In this document: one piece after another, positions 8,089 through 15,969 of the stretch | How the letters are laid out: the number at the start of each line of letters is the position of its first letter | How positions within the stretch are numbered: the first letter of the stretch is position 1 | Source of the DNA: CAUYUA01 sp963575675 | GTDB lineage: Bacteria > Pseudomonadota > Alphaproteobacteria > Azospirillales > Azospirillaceae | Length of the DNA: 55,047 nt | Direction of reading: 5' to 3' | Assembly (NCBI GenBank): GCA_963575675.1 | Contig: CAUYUA010000110.1 | Location: 1 to 55,047 of the forward strand | The notes under the pieces: model-generated | The model's database searches: none | What the model saw: the letters and a program-made list of their open reading frames with translations, nothing else | What the model was told of the DNA's origin: nothing | Program-made: the position numbers and the translations under genes

Positions 8089-9546
8089 ATGATGTTTATC
8101 AATATTGCATCAGACTCTGAAAAGCGTTCTCCAGAAGAACAAAATGCCTCGGCGGAGACCTTCCTTGGAATGGGTTATGCTGCATGGGCGAAGGGCGATG
8201 AATCAGCCGCAGAGACGGCGTTTCGGAACGCTCTGTCCTATGATTCGAACTCTGCCGAGGCAATGGCTGCATTAGCGGAGCTTTCAATGTCGGGCGGGCG
8301 ATTCGATGACGCCGCAAATCTATACGCGCAAGCAGCAACGCGCGCGCCGGATCGATGGGCGTGGCAAGTCGGGTGGGCCGAAGCGGAGAGCGCCTCCGGG
8401 CGAAGGGCGGAAGCGATCGCCCTATGGCGCCGCCTTCTAGAGCAAAGGCCGGATTCGGCGCAAGCACGGCGCGGCTTGGCGCAAGACTTGGCAACGGCGG
8501 GACACATCATAGAGGCCATTGCTGAGTGTCAAGAAGCGATTCAGCTTGATCCGGGCGACGAAAGGACGATCTTGACGTTGGCGACGCTTTTGATCGCGCA
8601 AGACGAACCGACGGCGGCTCTGGAGCGACTACAATCTCTGCTGCGCCGCCCACCTCCGGACGGCTTCAACCCGCGACGAGAAGAAGAATCCGCACGACAA
8701 GCGGAAGCGCATCGATTGGCGGGGCAAGCCTGGGCAATTCTTGGAGAAACCGCCAAGGCTCGGCAAGCATGGAGACAAGGCGCAAGCTTCGATCCGGAAG
8801 GCCGCTTTTTCACCAAAGCGTTCGTTGAAGGAGTCGACGACGACAAGGCGAGCGACTCGCCACAACCGCCGACCTCTTCTTATGTCCGGGCCTTATTCGA
8901 TCGCTATGCGGATCGCTTTGACCAAGATTTAACCGAGCGTTTAGGATATTGCGCTCCGGATTTGCTGCGGCAAGCGGTTGAGCCTCTATATCCCGGACGA
9001 ACGGACTTACGGATTTTGGATATTGGATGCGGATCGGGCCTAGCCGGAGCAGCCTTTCGCTCTTTGGCCAAGCGACTGGCCGGGGTCGATTTGGCGCCGC
9101 GCATGATCGAAAAGGCCCGCACACGCAACGTCTACGACGATTTGGCGATTGGAGACTTGCTCTTTGGTTTAAAGGCGTTGTCTCCGAGTTTTTCCTTGGA
9201 GGATGCTTGCTCGGGTTGGGACATCGTGGTGGCCGCCGACGTCTTAATGTATCTTGGCGATTTAACCGAGACCTTTCGCGCCATCGCTGCGGCTTTGACG
9301 CTGAACGGACGCTTGGCGGCGACGGTTGAGCGCACGGATCAAGCGAATGGCTTTGTGTTGCAACCCTCGCGACGTTACGCTCACTCGCCCGAGCATGTGC
9401 GCGAAGCTCTTATCGCCGCCGGGCTTATGCTGGAGCAAATCCATGAATGCTCCAGCCGCCGCGAGAAAGGTCATCCGGTCCCTGGATTGCTTATCCTTGC
9501 CTGCAAAACCGAAGCCTGCAAAGGCGAACGCACAAACGAAACATAA
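8089..9546 (+). CDS. TPR-containing SAM-dependent methyltransferase
   Basis: A 485-residue soluble protein in two parts. Residues 20-250 hold about five tetratricopeptide-like helix pairs (for example FLGMGYAAWAKGDESAAETA and ECQEAIQLDPGDERTILTLA). Residues 265-470 are a class I methyltransferase: ALFDRYADRFDQDLTERLGY, motif I ILDIGCGSGLAGAAF, motif II-like LAGVDLAPRMIEKA, then DIVVAADVLMYLGDL. Similar TPR-methyltransferases in alphaproteobacteria are often annotated as predicted methyltransferases of the trans-aconitate/UbiE type; the substrate is unknown. It is convergent with the thymidylate-synthase-like gene, with a solo family-A hairpin between the stops. Confidence 0.8.
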   Translation: MMFINIASDSEKRSPEEQNASAETFLGMGYAAWAKGDESAAETAFRNALSYDSNSAEAMAALAELSMSGGRFDDAANLYAQAATRAPDRWAWQVGWAEAESASGRRAEAIALWRRLLEQRPDSAQARRGLAQDLATAGHIIEAIAECQEAIQLDPGDERTILTLATLLIAQDEPTAALERLQSLLRRPPPDGFNPRREEESARQAEAHRLAGQAWAILGETAKARQAWRQGASFDPEGRFFTKAFVEGVDDDKASDSPQPPTSSYVRALFDRYADRFDQDLTERLGYCAPDLLRQAVEPLYPGRTDLRILDIGCGSGLAGAAFRSLAKRLAGVDLAPRMIEKARTRNVYDDLAIGDLLFGLKALSPSFSLEDACSGWDIVVAADVLMYLGDLTETFRAIAAALTLNGRLAATVERTDQANGFVLQPSRRYAHSPEHVREALIAAGLMLEQIHECSSRREKGHPVPGLLILACKTEACKGERTNET

Positions 9547-9548
9547 AT

Positions 9549-9592
9549 CAAGAGGGTCCAGGAACACAGCCTCTGGACCCTTTGACTTTATT
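9549..9592. terminator. Bidirectional terminator (solo family-A hairpin)
   Basis: The stem GGGTCCAG/CTGGACCC, with a CCTCTGG-side bulge and a T-rich tail, lies between two convergent stop codons (9546 and 9605). It is a minimal version of the family-A repeat. Confidence 0.7.
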
Positions 9593-9604
9593 CCATGATA
9601 TTCT

Positions 9605-11128
9605 TCAAATGCACTCGCCTTGTTTTTTTGATTTCTTTCCGGAGCCCAATTCAATCTCCAGAAGAGCTAATTGGCGCCCAACATACAACGCATGTGAAAG
9701 CTCTGAAATCGCCTGATCGCGCGCAATTTGCGTTTCGATGTCTTGAGCGCGCGCGCCGCGATATCGCGTTAGCGTTTCTCCATCAAGTTTCAAATCAGCC
9801 ACAATTTCTCCCGCCTCGGGATCAAGAGTGAACGTAAAATAACCGTTCGGGTCTTCGCGAAGAATACGCTTTCCGGTTTCACGATCTAGTTCGCGATCAT
9901 CCTTCTTATCGCGCGTGATTTGCTGTGCAAGATCGAATCGCTCCATTGCGGTGGGATCGATCGAAATCGAGTGGCTGATTACAGTAATTGCTCCAAGCGG
10001 CAAGTCTCCGGCTTGCGCGGCCACCATACGCTGAGCAGCCATTAAGCCATAGAAGTTTCGCAACCAAGCGCTCATGATATTATGCGCGCGAAATGTCGCG
10101 GTCAACGTCAGACGATCTTGAAACACTCGAAAGAACATCGAGACCAAACAAGGCGCGCTACGTTCTCCACCGAGCGTCATGTCGAGGGTCGGATCCCAAA
10201 GAGAAAGATAAGCGCCGCGCGAGGTTGAATCCGCGCGCAAAATTTCGGCGGCGCGTTGCAGAGCGTCCAAGGGGCGTCCGTCAGGATCGCTCCAATGCGC
10301 GCGCAGGCGAAAACCGTAACTGTAATGCACGTCTTCCGGTTTTTCGGGACAAAGAAAGGACTCTTGATACGCTCGAAAATCCACCAAAGAAAATCCGTAG
10401 AAATTCAAATCCTCATCATGATCATCCAGAGCTTCTTTTACAACGACTTTGACGTTTTGCAGCTCCAAACGTTTTTTTGTCCCAGAAGCGATGCTCGGGA
10501 TTCCATGCCTCATGGTGCGGAACACCAACTCTTTCCAGGCGTCGAGCGGCCTGCGCCGCACGATTGTGTGCCCGCGCGGCTCGGAAGGAAAATAAGAAGG
10601 TTGATAATCTCGCAACGGAGCGTGAATGCGCAATCGCTCCGGCGCACAAGGAGGCCCAAGTTTTGCGAAGAAGGCTCGGACGTCTTCCATGGTTTGCGAA
10701 CCGAGTTTGCCGAATCGGGTCGCCGAGCACCCCGTCGTCAGGTGAGCGGGTTCAAAATCAATGTCAAGAAATCGCTCGGTGTCAATAATGCGAAATCGCG
10801 GCTGTCCCAACCTTTCGGCGCGAACGACGCCTTTGGTTAAAAGATTTTCGAGTTCTCTGCCTGAACCGCTGAGGTCTTGTCCTAAGATCAAGATGTGGTT
10901 GATTTGAGGATTCCACAACAGATTCCGAATCATTTGCGGCAAACCGTCTCCGTAGAGGTTCGCGACAACGGCTATCCGCGACTCAACGGAAGAAAGATCG
11001 ACGCCTGCGCGCGCCAAAAAATCAATTGCTGTTGAAACCGGCGTCCACAACGTCGCCACGCCGATATCGCCGGCGGAATTGATCACATGGAGGCGATCGG
11101 AGAAATACAGTGGCTCGAACAAAGCCAT
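9605..11128 (-). CDS. Thymidylate-synthase-like protein with N-terminal MtrA/DUF4346-like domain
   Basis: About 507 residues; the start at 11128 (MALFEPLYFSDRL) has GGGG 7 bases upstream, with longer starts possible up to 11152. Residues 40-110 (AVVANLYGDGLPQMIRNLLW, NHILILGQDLSGSG) resemble the MtrA/DUF4346 domain of methanogen methyltransferase subunit A. Residues 195-400 align with thymidylate synthase: YSYGFRLRAHWSDPDGRPLD for YGKQWRAWPTPDGRHID, DSTSRGAYLSLWDP for DSRRIIVSAWNV, and SAPCLVSMFFRV with the nucleophile Cys at 327. After that come Arg 347 (FRAHN) and Asn 358 (LRN), which matches the uracil-reading Asn of ThyA; dCMP hydroxymethylases have Asp there. The RSxD motif reads RAHN. 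The likely reaction is dUMP methylation or a related pyrimidine C5 alkylation; cofactor unknown. dCTP deaminase lies upstream on the same strand. Confidence 0.7.
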   Translation of the reverse strand: MALFEPLYFSDRLHVINSAGDIGVATLWTPVSTAIDFLARAGVDLSSVESRIAVVANLYGDGLPQMIRNLLWNPQINHILILGQDLSGSGRELENLLTKGVVRAERLGQPRFRIIDTERFLDIDFEPAHLTTGCSATRFGKLGSQTMEDVRAFFAKLGPPCAPERLRIHAPLRDYQPSYFPSEPRGHTIVRRRPLDAWKELVFRTMRHGIPSIASGTKKRLELQNVKVVVKEALDDHDEDLNFYGFSLVDFRAYQESFLCPEKPEDVHYSYGFRLRAHWSDPDGRPLDALQRAAEILRADSTSRGAYLSLWDPTLDMTLGGERSAPCLVSMFFRVFQDRLTLTATFRAHNIMSAWLRNFYGLMAAQRMVAAQAGDLPLGAITVISHSISIDPTAMERFDLAQQITRDKKDDRELDRETGKRILREDPNGYFTFTLDPEAGEIVADLKLDGETLTRYRGARAQDIETQIARDQAISELSHALYVGRQLALLEIELGSGKKSKKQGECI

Positions 11129-11162
11129 TGGCGACCCCATAGCAAAAAGCATGAGAAAAATT

Positions 11163-11410
11163 CATAAAAAATCTAAAGCGTCCAGGGGCTATGTTTTCAG
11201 TGGCTTAGGCCAAGGACGAGAGCCCTCTTCTTCACGAAGCGATTTTCCTCTGAAATCGTTTGGAACCGCTTAGAACCGCTTAGAACCATTGCAAGTCGCA
11301 ACAGAAAAAGACCAAAGATTCCAGAAGAAGATCGTTTTGCAAAAAAGGAAAGCTTTCGCCCTTGCCTCGAACGAGCGAAAACACACTCCCTGAATCTTTT
11401 TAATTTTTAT
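11163..11410. repeat. Family A palindromic repeat, decayed copy
   Basis: A two-armed copy with many substitutions: the left arm has GCGTCCAGGGGCTATG, a TTCACGAAGCGATTTTCCTC block and a tandem CGCTTAGAAC, while the right arm ends CTGAATCTTTTTAATTTTTA. It lies between dcd and the thymidylate-synthase-like gene, and its right edge supplies the TAA stop of dcd. It could terminate dcd transcription or act only as a partial terminator within the set. Confidence 0.7.
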
Positions 11411-12008
11411 CTAATTTTTCTTGGTCAATACGGCTCGGCAATGGCGAGTGTTGATTTTTATATTTAGAGCCGGAGCGCAAGGCGTAAGGCTTCGAAGTCG
11501 GCGACATCAACGTCTCAAAACTAATAGCGCAAATTCGCATGCCGGGGCGCAGAGCCAAAGGAAAACGACCGCAATTAGAAAACTCCAAAACAATCTGACC
11601 GCTCCAACCAGGATCAATGGTGTGAGCGGTGGCGTGGACCATCAAACCCAAACGGGCAAGGCTGCTGCGCCCATCCAATCGACCGGCGAGGTCACTGGGC
11701 AGAGTCACCGATTGGGCCGTGACTCCCAAAGCAAACTCACCGGGATGAAGAAAAAAAGGCGCCGTCTCTGAAGCCTGAATTTCATTCATCAAGTCATCAA
11801 AGGGAGAACCGCCAAAGCCGCCGAAAGCGACTCCGCCAGGCGGAGCCAGATCAATGAAGGCGGCTTTTCCAGGAGCGAACACCCGAAATGACGTTCCCAA
11901 CTGAAGATCAACCGACATCGCGCCGATTTGCTGATCGGATGGCGGCGGCGTAATCACCAATCGCCCCTCTAACATATAGCGAGTGATATCGACGTCGGAA
12001 AGCTTCAT
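11400..12008 (-). CDS. dcd: dCTP deaminase
   Basis: A 202-residue homologue of E. coli Dcd, which deaminates dCTP to dUTP for dTMP synthesis. Residues 110-125 (RLDGRSSLARLGLMVH) hold the nucleotide-binding loop with the conserved Arg and Ser, and residues 131-145 (IDPGWSGQIVLEFSN) hold the catalytic Glu at 142. The stretch LALRPGMRICAISFE and the final YKNQHSPLPSRID also match. The last five residues (KLDKN) and the TAA stop come from the edge of a family-A repeat, so the native end was probably about SRID-QE. The upstream gene is a NUDIX hydrolase, 35 bp away on the same strand. Confidence 0.95.
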   Translation of the reverse strand: MKLSDVDITRYMLEGRLVITPPPSDQQIGAMSVDLQLGTSFRVFAPGKAAFIDLAPPGGVAFGGFGGSPFDDLMNEIQASETAPFFLHPGEFALGVTAQSVTLPSDLAGRLDGRSSLARLGLMVHATAHTIDPGWSGQIVLEFSNCGRFPLALRPGMRICAISFETLMSPTSKPYALRSGSKYKNQHSPLPSRIDQEKLDKN

Positions 12009-12043
12009 TGCGAATCACCTTTTACGCCCAAGGCGCGGCGGAA

Positions 12044-12580
12044 TCAAAATGACCGCAACGCCGGAGGAGCATCGACTTTACCGATGCGGTCGCGAAAATC
12101 ATAAAGAGCCATGCGAACGGTTGGAAAGGCGATTTGATCCCAAGGAATCTCCGCCCAAGTGAACAACCCCACTTCCAGACTTTCGGTTCCGGCTCCGATT
12201 TCAGGAGAAGTCAAACGCGCGCGATAGAGAATCTGCACTTGGCTAATCTCTTTGAGGTTATAGACCGCCAACATGTCCTCGATTTCAATGTGGGCTTGAG
12301 CTTCTTCCCATGCCTCACGAGCGGCGCCTTCTGCGGTGGTTTCGCGTTCCTCCATAAACCCGGCGGGAATAGTCCATAATCCTCTGCTGGGTTCGATGCC
12401 TCTGCGACACAGGAGGTAACGGTCTTGCCACACGCCGACCACGCCGACCACAATCAACGGGTTGCGATAGGCGATATAACCGCACTCTGCGCACACCAAA
12501 CGCTCGTGATCGTCTCCGGGAGGAATCACACGCACAACTGGTCCACGTGGAGCAGCATCGGTGAGTGCGTCGGACGCCAT
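12044..12580 (-). CDS. NUDIX hydrolase with N-terminal zinc-ribbon-like knuckle
   Basis: A 178-residue NUDIX protein. The start ATG at 12580 (MASDALTDAAPRGP) is chosen over an upstream TTG because a G-rich Shine-Dalgarno (AAGGGGGG) precedes it. A CAEC knuckle (about residues 35-38) is followed by GYIAYRNPLIVVGVVGVW. The NUDIX box reads GFMEERETTAEGAAREAWEEAQA, with the metal-binding REAWEE intact and Ala in place of the usual Gly near the end. This subfamily often acts on ADP-ribose or NADH-type nucleotides, but house-cleaning of pyrimidine nucleotides is also possible here because dcd is next. It sits between rsmD (28 bp upstream) and dcd (35 bp downstream). Confidence 0.82.
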   Translation of the reverse strand: MASDALTDAAPRGPVVRVIPPGDDHERLVCAECGYIAYRNPLIVVGVVGVWQDRYLLCRRGIEPSRGLWTIPAGFMEERETTAEGAAREAWEEAQAHIEIEDMLAVYNLKEISQVQILYRARLTSPEIGAGTESLEVGLFTWAEIPWDQIAFPTVRMALYDFRDRIGKVDAPPALRSF

Positions 12581-12608
12581 GGCGAAACAGCCCCCCTTCA
12601 AAGAATGG

Positions 12609-13220
12609 TTACGGCCCAGTCAAAAACAGGATCCGCGCCACACCATAGCGCCGTTCATCAATCAGAGCAAATTTCTCGGGTGGAAAATCGTGATTTGTTT
12701 CGCCGCCGCTGCGTTCCAACACGATAATAGCTTTAGAAGCAAACCATCCGCTTGCGTGTAGAGCGGTCAACGCAGCGCCTGGGGTGGCGGCGAGGTACGG
12801 AGGATCAAGAAACGCCACGCGACAACCGCCGCGAATTGGACAAGGAGGCGGACGAGTGGCGTCGCCGAACATAATTGAACAACGAGCGCTCTCACCCAAG
12901 GTTGTGGCGTTGCGACGAGTGACGTCCAACGCGGCTCGGGATGAATCGAGAAACGCCGCGCGCGCCGCGCCACGCGACAACGCTTCCAGCCCCATGGCTC
13001 CGGAACCGCAAAAAGCGTCTAAAACAGGGGCGTTTTCCAGAGGCGACATTGCGCCTGAAGCCGAGCTTGGATCAGAATCCGAATCATCGGCTTCGGTGAG
13101 CGTCCAGTGAGTCAGGATATTGAACACGGCTTCGCGAGCGCGATCGGAGGTTGGGCGAAACTCTCGTTCCGATGGGCCTTCCAACCGTCGCCCGCGATGA
13201 CGACCTCCAATGATGCGCAT
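12609..13220 (-). CDS. rsmD: 16S rRNA (guanine(966)-N2)-methyltransferase RsmD
   Basis: A 203-residue RsmD. It starts with the family signature MRIIGGRHRGRRLEGP, then FRPTSDRAREAVFNIL, SAM motif I VLDAFCGSGAMGLEALSRGA, and catalytic DPPY in VAFLDPPYLAA. The ATG at 13220 has GGAG 5 bases upstream; the frame is open for 31 more codons upstream, but those do not match the family. It methylates G966 of 16S rRNA. It appears to be the first gene of a minus-strand set running into the NUDIX gene and dcd. Confidence 0.93.
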   Translation of the reverse strand: MRIIGGRHRGRRLEGPSEREFRPTSDRAREAVFNILTHWTLTEADDSDSDPSSASGAMSPLENAPVLDAFCGSGAMGLEALSRGAARAAFLDSSRAALDVTRRNATTLGESARCSIMFGDATRPPPCPIRGGCRVAFLDPPYLAATPGAALTALHASGWFASKAIIVLERSGGETNHDFPPEKFALIDERRYGVARILFLTGP

Positions 13221-13356
13221 ATGCTCTCCGTTTTTATGTGGAAACCTTAAACGCGCCCAGAAACTGCGTTTCCAATCACCGAGACCACGGACGATCGCCG
13301 AGACCAAGGACAACCGGAAAGGCGGTTTCTACGCCCGCTTAATTTCATAAACACCC

Positions 13357-15042
13357 TCAAGTGGTGCGCAAACGGTTCAAGAATCCGCCAACCTCCGTAT
13401 TCAACGAGCCGGTTGGTTTCGACAAATCGTTGGCGGCCCAGATAACTTGAATCGCCGAAGCATAAGAATTTGCAGAGGTTTGAGCGACGGCTCCAAAGCG
13501 TTCGTTGAAAATCGTGGCGTCTTGTGAGACCTCGCGCACCAGGCGCAGAATATCATTGGTGGCGGCTGTTTGTTGCTCGATGGCGGCGAAAACGGTTTCG
13601 GCAATGGCGCTGATGGTTGCAATGGTTTTGGAAATGTCGAGAATCGCCAAGGCTGAAGCCCGTGTCGAATCTTGGATTGTCATAATTTGATTTGAGATTT
13701 CTTCGGTGGCTTTTGCGGTTTGCCCGGCCAGAGTCTTGACCTCGTGCGCAACCACGGCGAATCCTTTCCCGGCGTCTCCGGCGCGAGCGGCCTCGATCGT
13801 GGCGTTTAGAGCGAGCAAATTAGTTTGGCTGGCGATCGAACTGATTAAATTCACCACGGCGCCGATTTTCTCGGCGGCCTGCGACAAACCATTGACTTGC
13901 TGATTGGTGCTTTGGGCTTGTTCGACCGCGCTGCGGGAAATTTTGGCGGATTTCCCGACTTCTTGACAGGCGACGGCAAAGGAATCGGAAAGGTTTTGAG
14001 CGGCGTCGGCCAGAGCGTTGATGTTTCGAATGGTGCGCTCCGAAACGTCGACGGCGCCGATCGATTTTTCGGTGGAGGAGCCGACTTTATGTCCCATTCG
14101 AGTGGCGGTTTCGATGATTTCGGCTGATCCGGCGTGAATTCGATTAATCAAGGAATGAACTTTGTCTTCCAAGGCGTCGGCCAAAGTCATCAGCATTTGT
14201 TTTTGTTGTTCTTCGGATTGCCGCTTCATGGCTTCGCGTTCGCTCTCCATATCGCGCACTCGAATGGCGTGAGCTTTGAATACGGCGACGGCGCGGCTCA
14301 TGGAGCCGATTTCATCGCGGCGTTCAATATGAGGCACTTCTGCGGTTAAATCGCCTTCGGCCAAACGCCGCATCACGTTGGTCATGCGTCCGATTGGCCG
14401 AGTAATTCCACGCGCAACGACGGCCGACAACAAAATCACAATAAAAGCAACTCCGGCGCCCAAGCCGCCCAACAGAACCGCTTGAACGTGAAATAAATGA
14501 TCTATGTCGTCAATATAGATTCCGGTTCCGATGACCCATCCCCACGATTTGACCCCTCGCACGAAAGAAACTTTTCGCAACGGTTCGTCGTAACCTTTCT
14601 TCGGCCAATAATAATGGACAAAACCGCCGCCGTCATCGCGAGCGACGTCAATAAACTCCTTAAAAATCTTTTTTCCTGTTGGATCTTTCTTCTCAGACAA
14701 GTCCTTTCCAATCAGCGACTGATCCGGATGCATGACCATGACGGCCTGCATGTCGTTAATCCAAAAGTAGTCATTATCGCCATAGCGTAGGTGATTTAGA
14801 ACTTCAATTGCCTCGCTTTGAGCTTGTGCGCGCGTTAATTTTCCGGATCGCTCTTTTTCTTCGAAATCGGAAACGACTCCATAAGCCACGGAAACAAGAT
14901 GCTCTGTTTTGTCGTGCCGATCTTGCATCAAGGTGCTGTAAAGAGAATTAAGGCTGATGAGAGCAACAGCAATCATCCCCAAAACGGCCGAGAAGACGAT
15001 CAGCAATATCCTGCCGCTGATTTTAATTCTTGGAATCGCCAT
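13357..15042 (-). CDS. Methyl-accepting chemotaxis protein with single Cache sensor domain
   Basis: A 561-residue chemoreceptor. It starts with a membrane segment (RILLIVFSAVLGMIAVALIS), then a periplasmic sCache_2-like domain with GDNDYFWINDMQAVMVMHP and SWGWVIGTGIYIDDID. A second membrane segment (GGLGAGVAFIVILLSAVVA) leads to HAMP (RPIGRMTNVMRRLAEGDL) and a long signalling coiled coil. The conserved hairpin tip region is ASQTNLLALNATIEAARAGD followed by KGFAVVAHEVKTLAGQTA. Cache_2 receptors bind small organic acids or similar ligands. GGAGG lies 12 bases before the ATG at 15042. It ends without an obvious CheB/CheR-tethering pentapeptide. It implies a motile organism, although no che or flagellar genes are nearby. 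Confidence 0.92.
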   Translation of the reverse strand: MAIPRIKISGRILLIVFSAVLGMIAVALISLNSLYSTLMQDRHDKTEHLVSVAYGVVSDFEEKERSGKLTRAQAQSEAIEVLNHLRYGDNDYFWINDMQAVMVMHPDQSLIGKDLSEKKDPTGKKIFKEFIDVARDDGGGFVHYYWPKKGYDEPLRKVSFVRGVKSWGWVIGTGIYIDDIDHLFHVQAVLLGGLGAGVAFIVILLSAVVARGITRPIGRMTNVMRRLAEGDLTAEVPHIERRDEIGSMSRAVAVFKAHAIRVRDMESEREAMKRQSEEQQKQMLMTLADALEDKVHSLINRIHAGSAEIIETATRMGHKVGSSTEKSIGAVDVSERTIRNINALADAAQNLSDSFAVACQEVGKSAKISRSAVEQAQSTNQQVNGLSQAAEKIGAVVNLISSIASQTNLLALNATIEAARAGDAGKGFAVVAHEVKTLAGQTAKATEEISNQIMTIQDSTRASALAILDISKTIATISAIAETVFAAIEQQTAATNDILRLVREVSQDATIFNERFGAVAQTSANSYASAIQVIWAANDLSKPTGSLNTEVGGFLNRLRTT

Positions 15043-15969
15043 AACTGCTGTTATCCTCCCGTGTTGTGCGCTTATGACTGCAATTCCCGGCCGTTTCCGA
15101 CGCCTTGAAAAGAAGAAACGTTCAGGTTGACGCAGCACTCTAACCACAGTCTTTTGTTTATTATGATTTTAAGTGAACGCTGTGCAACTTACCATTGCGT
15201 CGTTTGCCATATCGTTTTTGCGTCGTTTTTGCGACCTTTGTTTGCAAAACAAAATATGACGACTCGTCATGGAAATCAACGGCGCAATGCCATTTCAAAC
15301 GCAAATCAGCCTTTTTCCTTCATAAACGCGAGAAATACTGTTACGTTAATTTTGAATGCGGGTAAAAATCTTTTCTTTTGATCATCTCTTTTAATCATCA
15401 TGCGATTTTATAAAAGAGCTTTAAAGTGCTTATGACGCCTCTTTTGATCCACAATTTTATAGAACAACGCAAAAAAAACAATCAAAAAATGTTTTCAACA
15501 TGTCTCATGCGTCACCTTTGGCTTACTACAGAGTTTTCATAAAAAAACACATGGCGTTTTCCAGGATTTTCCGCTGAAAAGAGTTCTTGAATAAATTTTT
15601 TATTATATTCCGCCCTTTCCTTGTTGATTATTATGATATTGAATTCCTTTGAATTTCGATTCTATTCTTGATACCCTATCATTACCTCTGGGAATAATGG
15701 AGCAATTTTTAGGAGGATCGCCTTGACGTCCAACCGAATAAGAATTTGAGATTTCGACGCTGTTTCCCTAATGAAAAGATTGTAAAGATTGTAAAGTGCG
15801 TTATCCTCTTCACGAAAAGTTCAACATCCTTTAACTTCTCTACAGGATCCGAATCGATCTTCAGCCAAACATTGTCGGTTGAAAAACAGAGCGAGCAGCC
15901 TCCATTTATGGCTTAATATCCGGCCTATAGATCGTTTGCTTCTTCCATAACACCCATCGGCGCATACGG
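15043..15969. other. Long divergent non-coding gap
   Basis: About 930 bp of A+T-rich DNA separate the divergent chemoreceptor and gamma-glutamyltransferase genes. It contains a duplicated GATTGTAAAG (about 15778-15795) and poly-A/T tracts, but no credible ORF, RNA gene or family A/B repeat. It is longer than two promoters need, so a decayed gene is possible. Confidence 0.4.
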
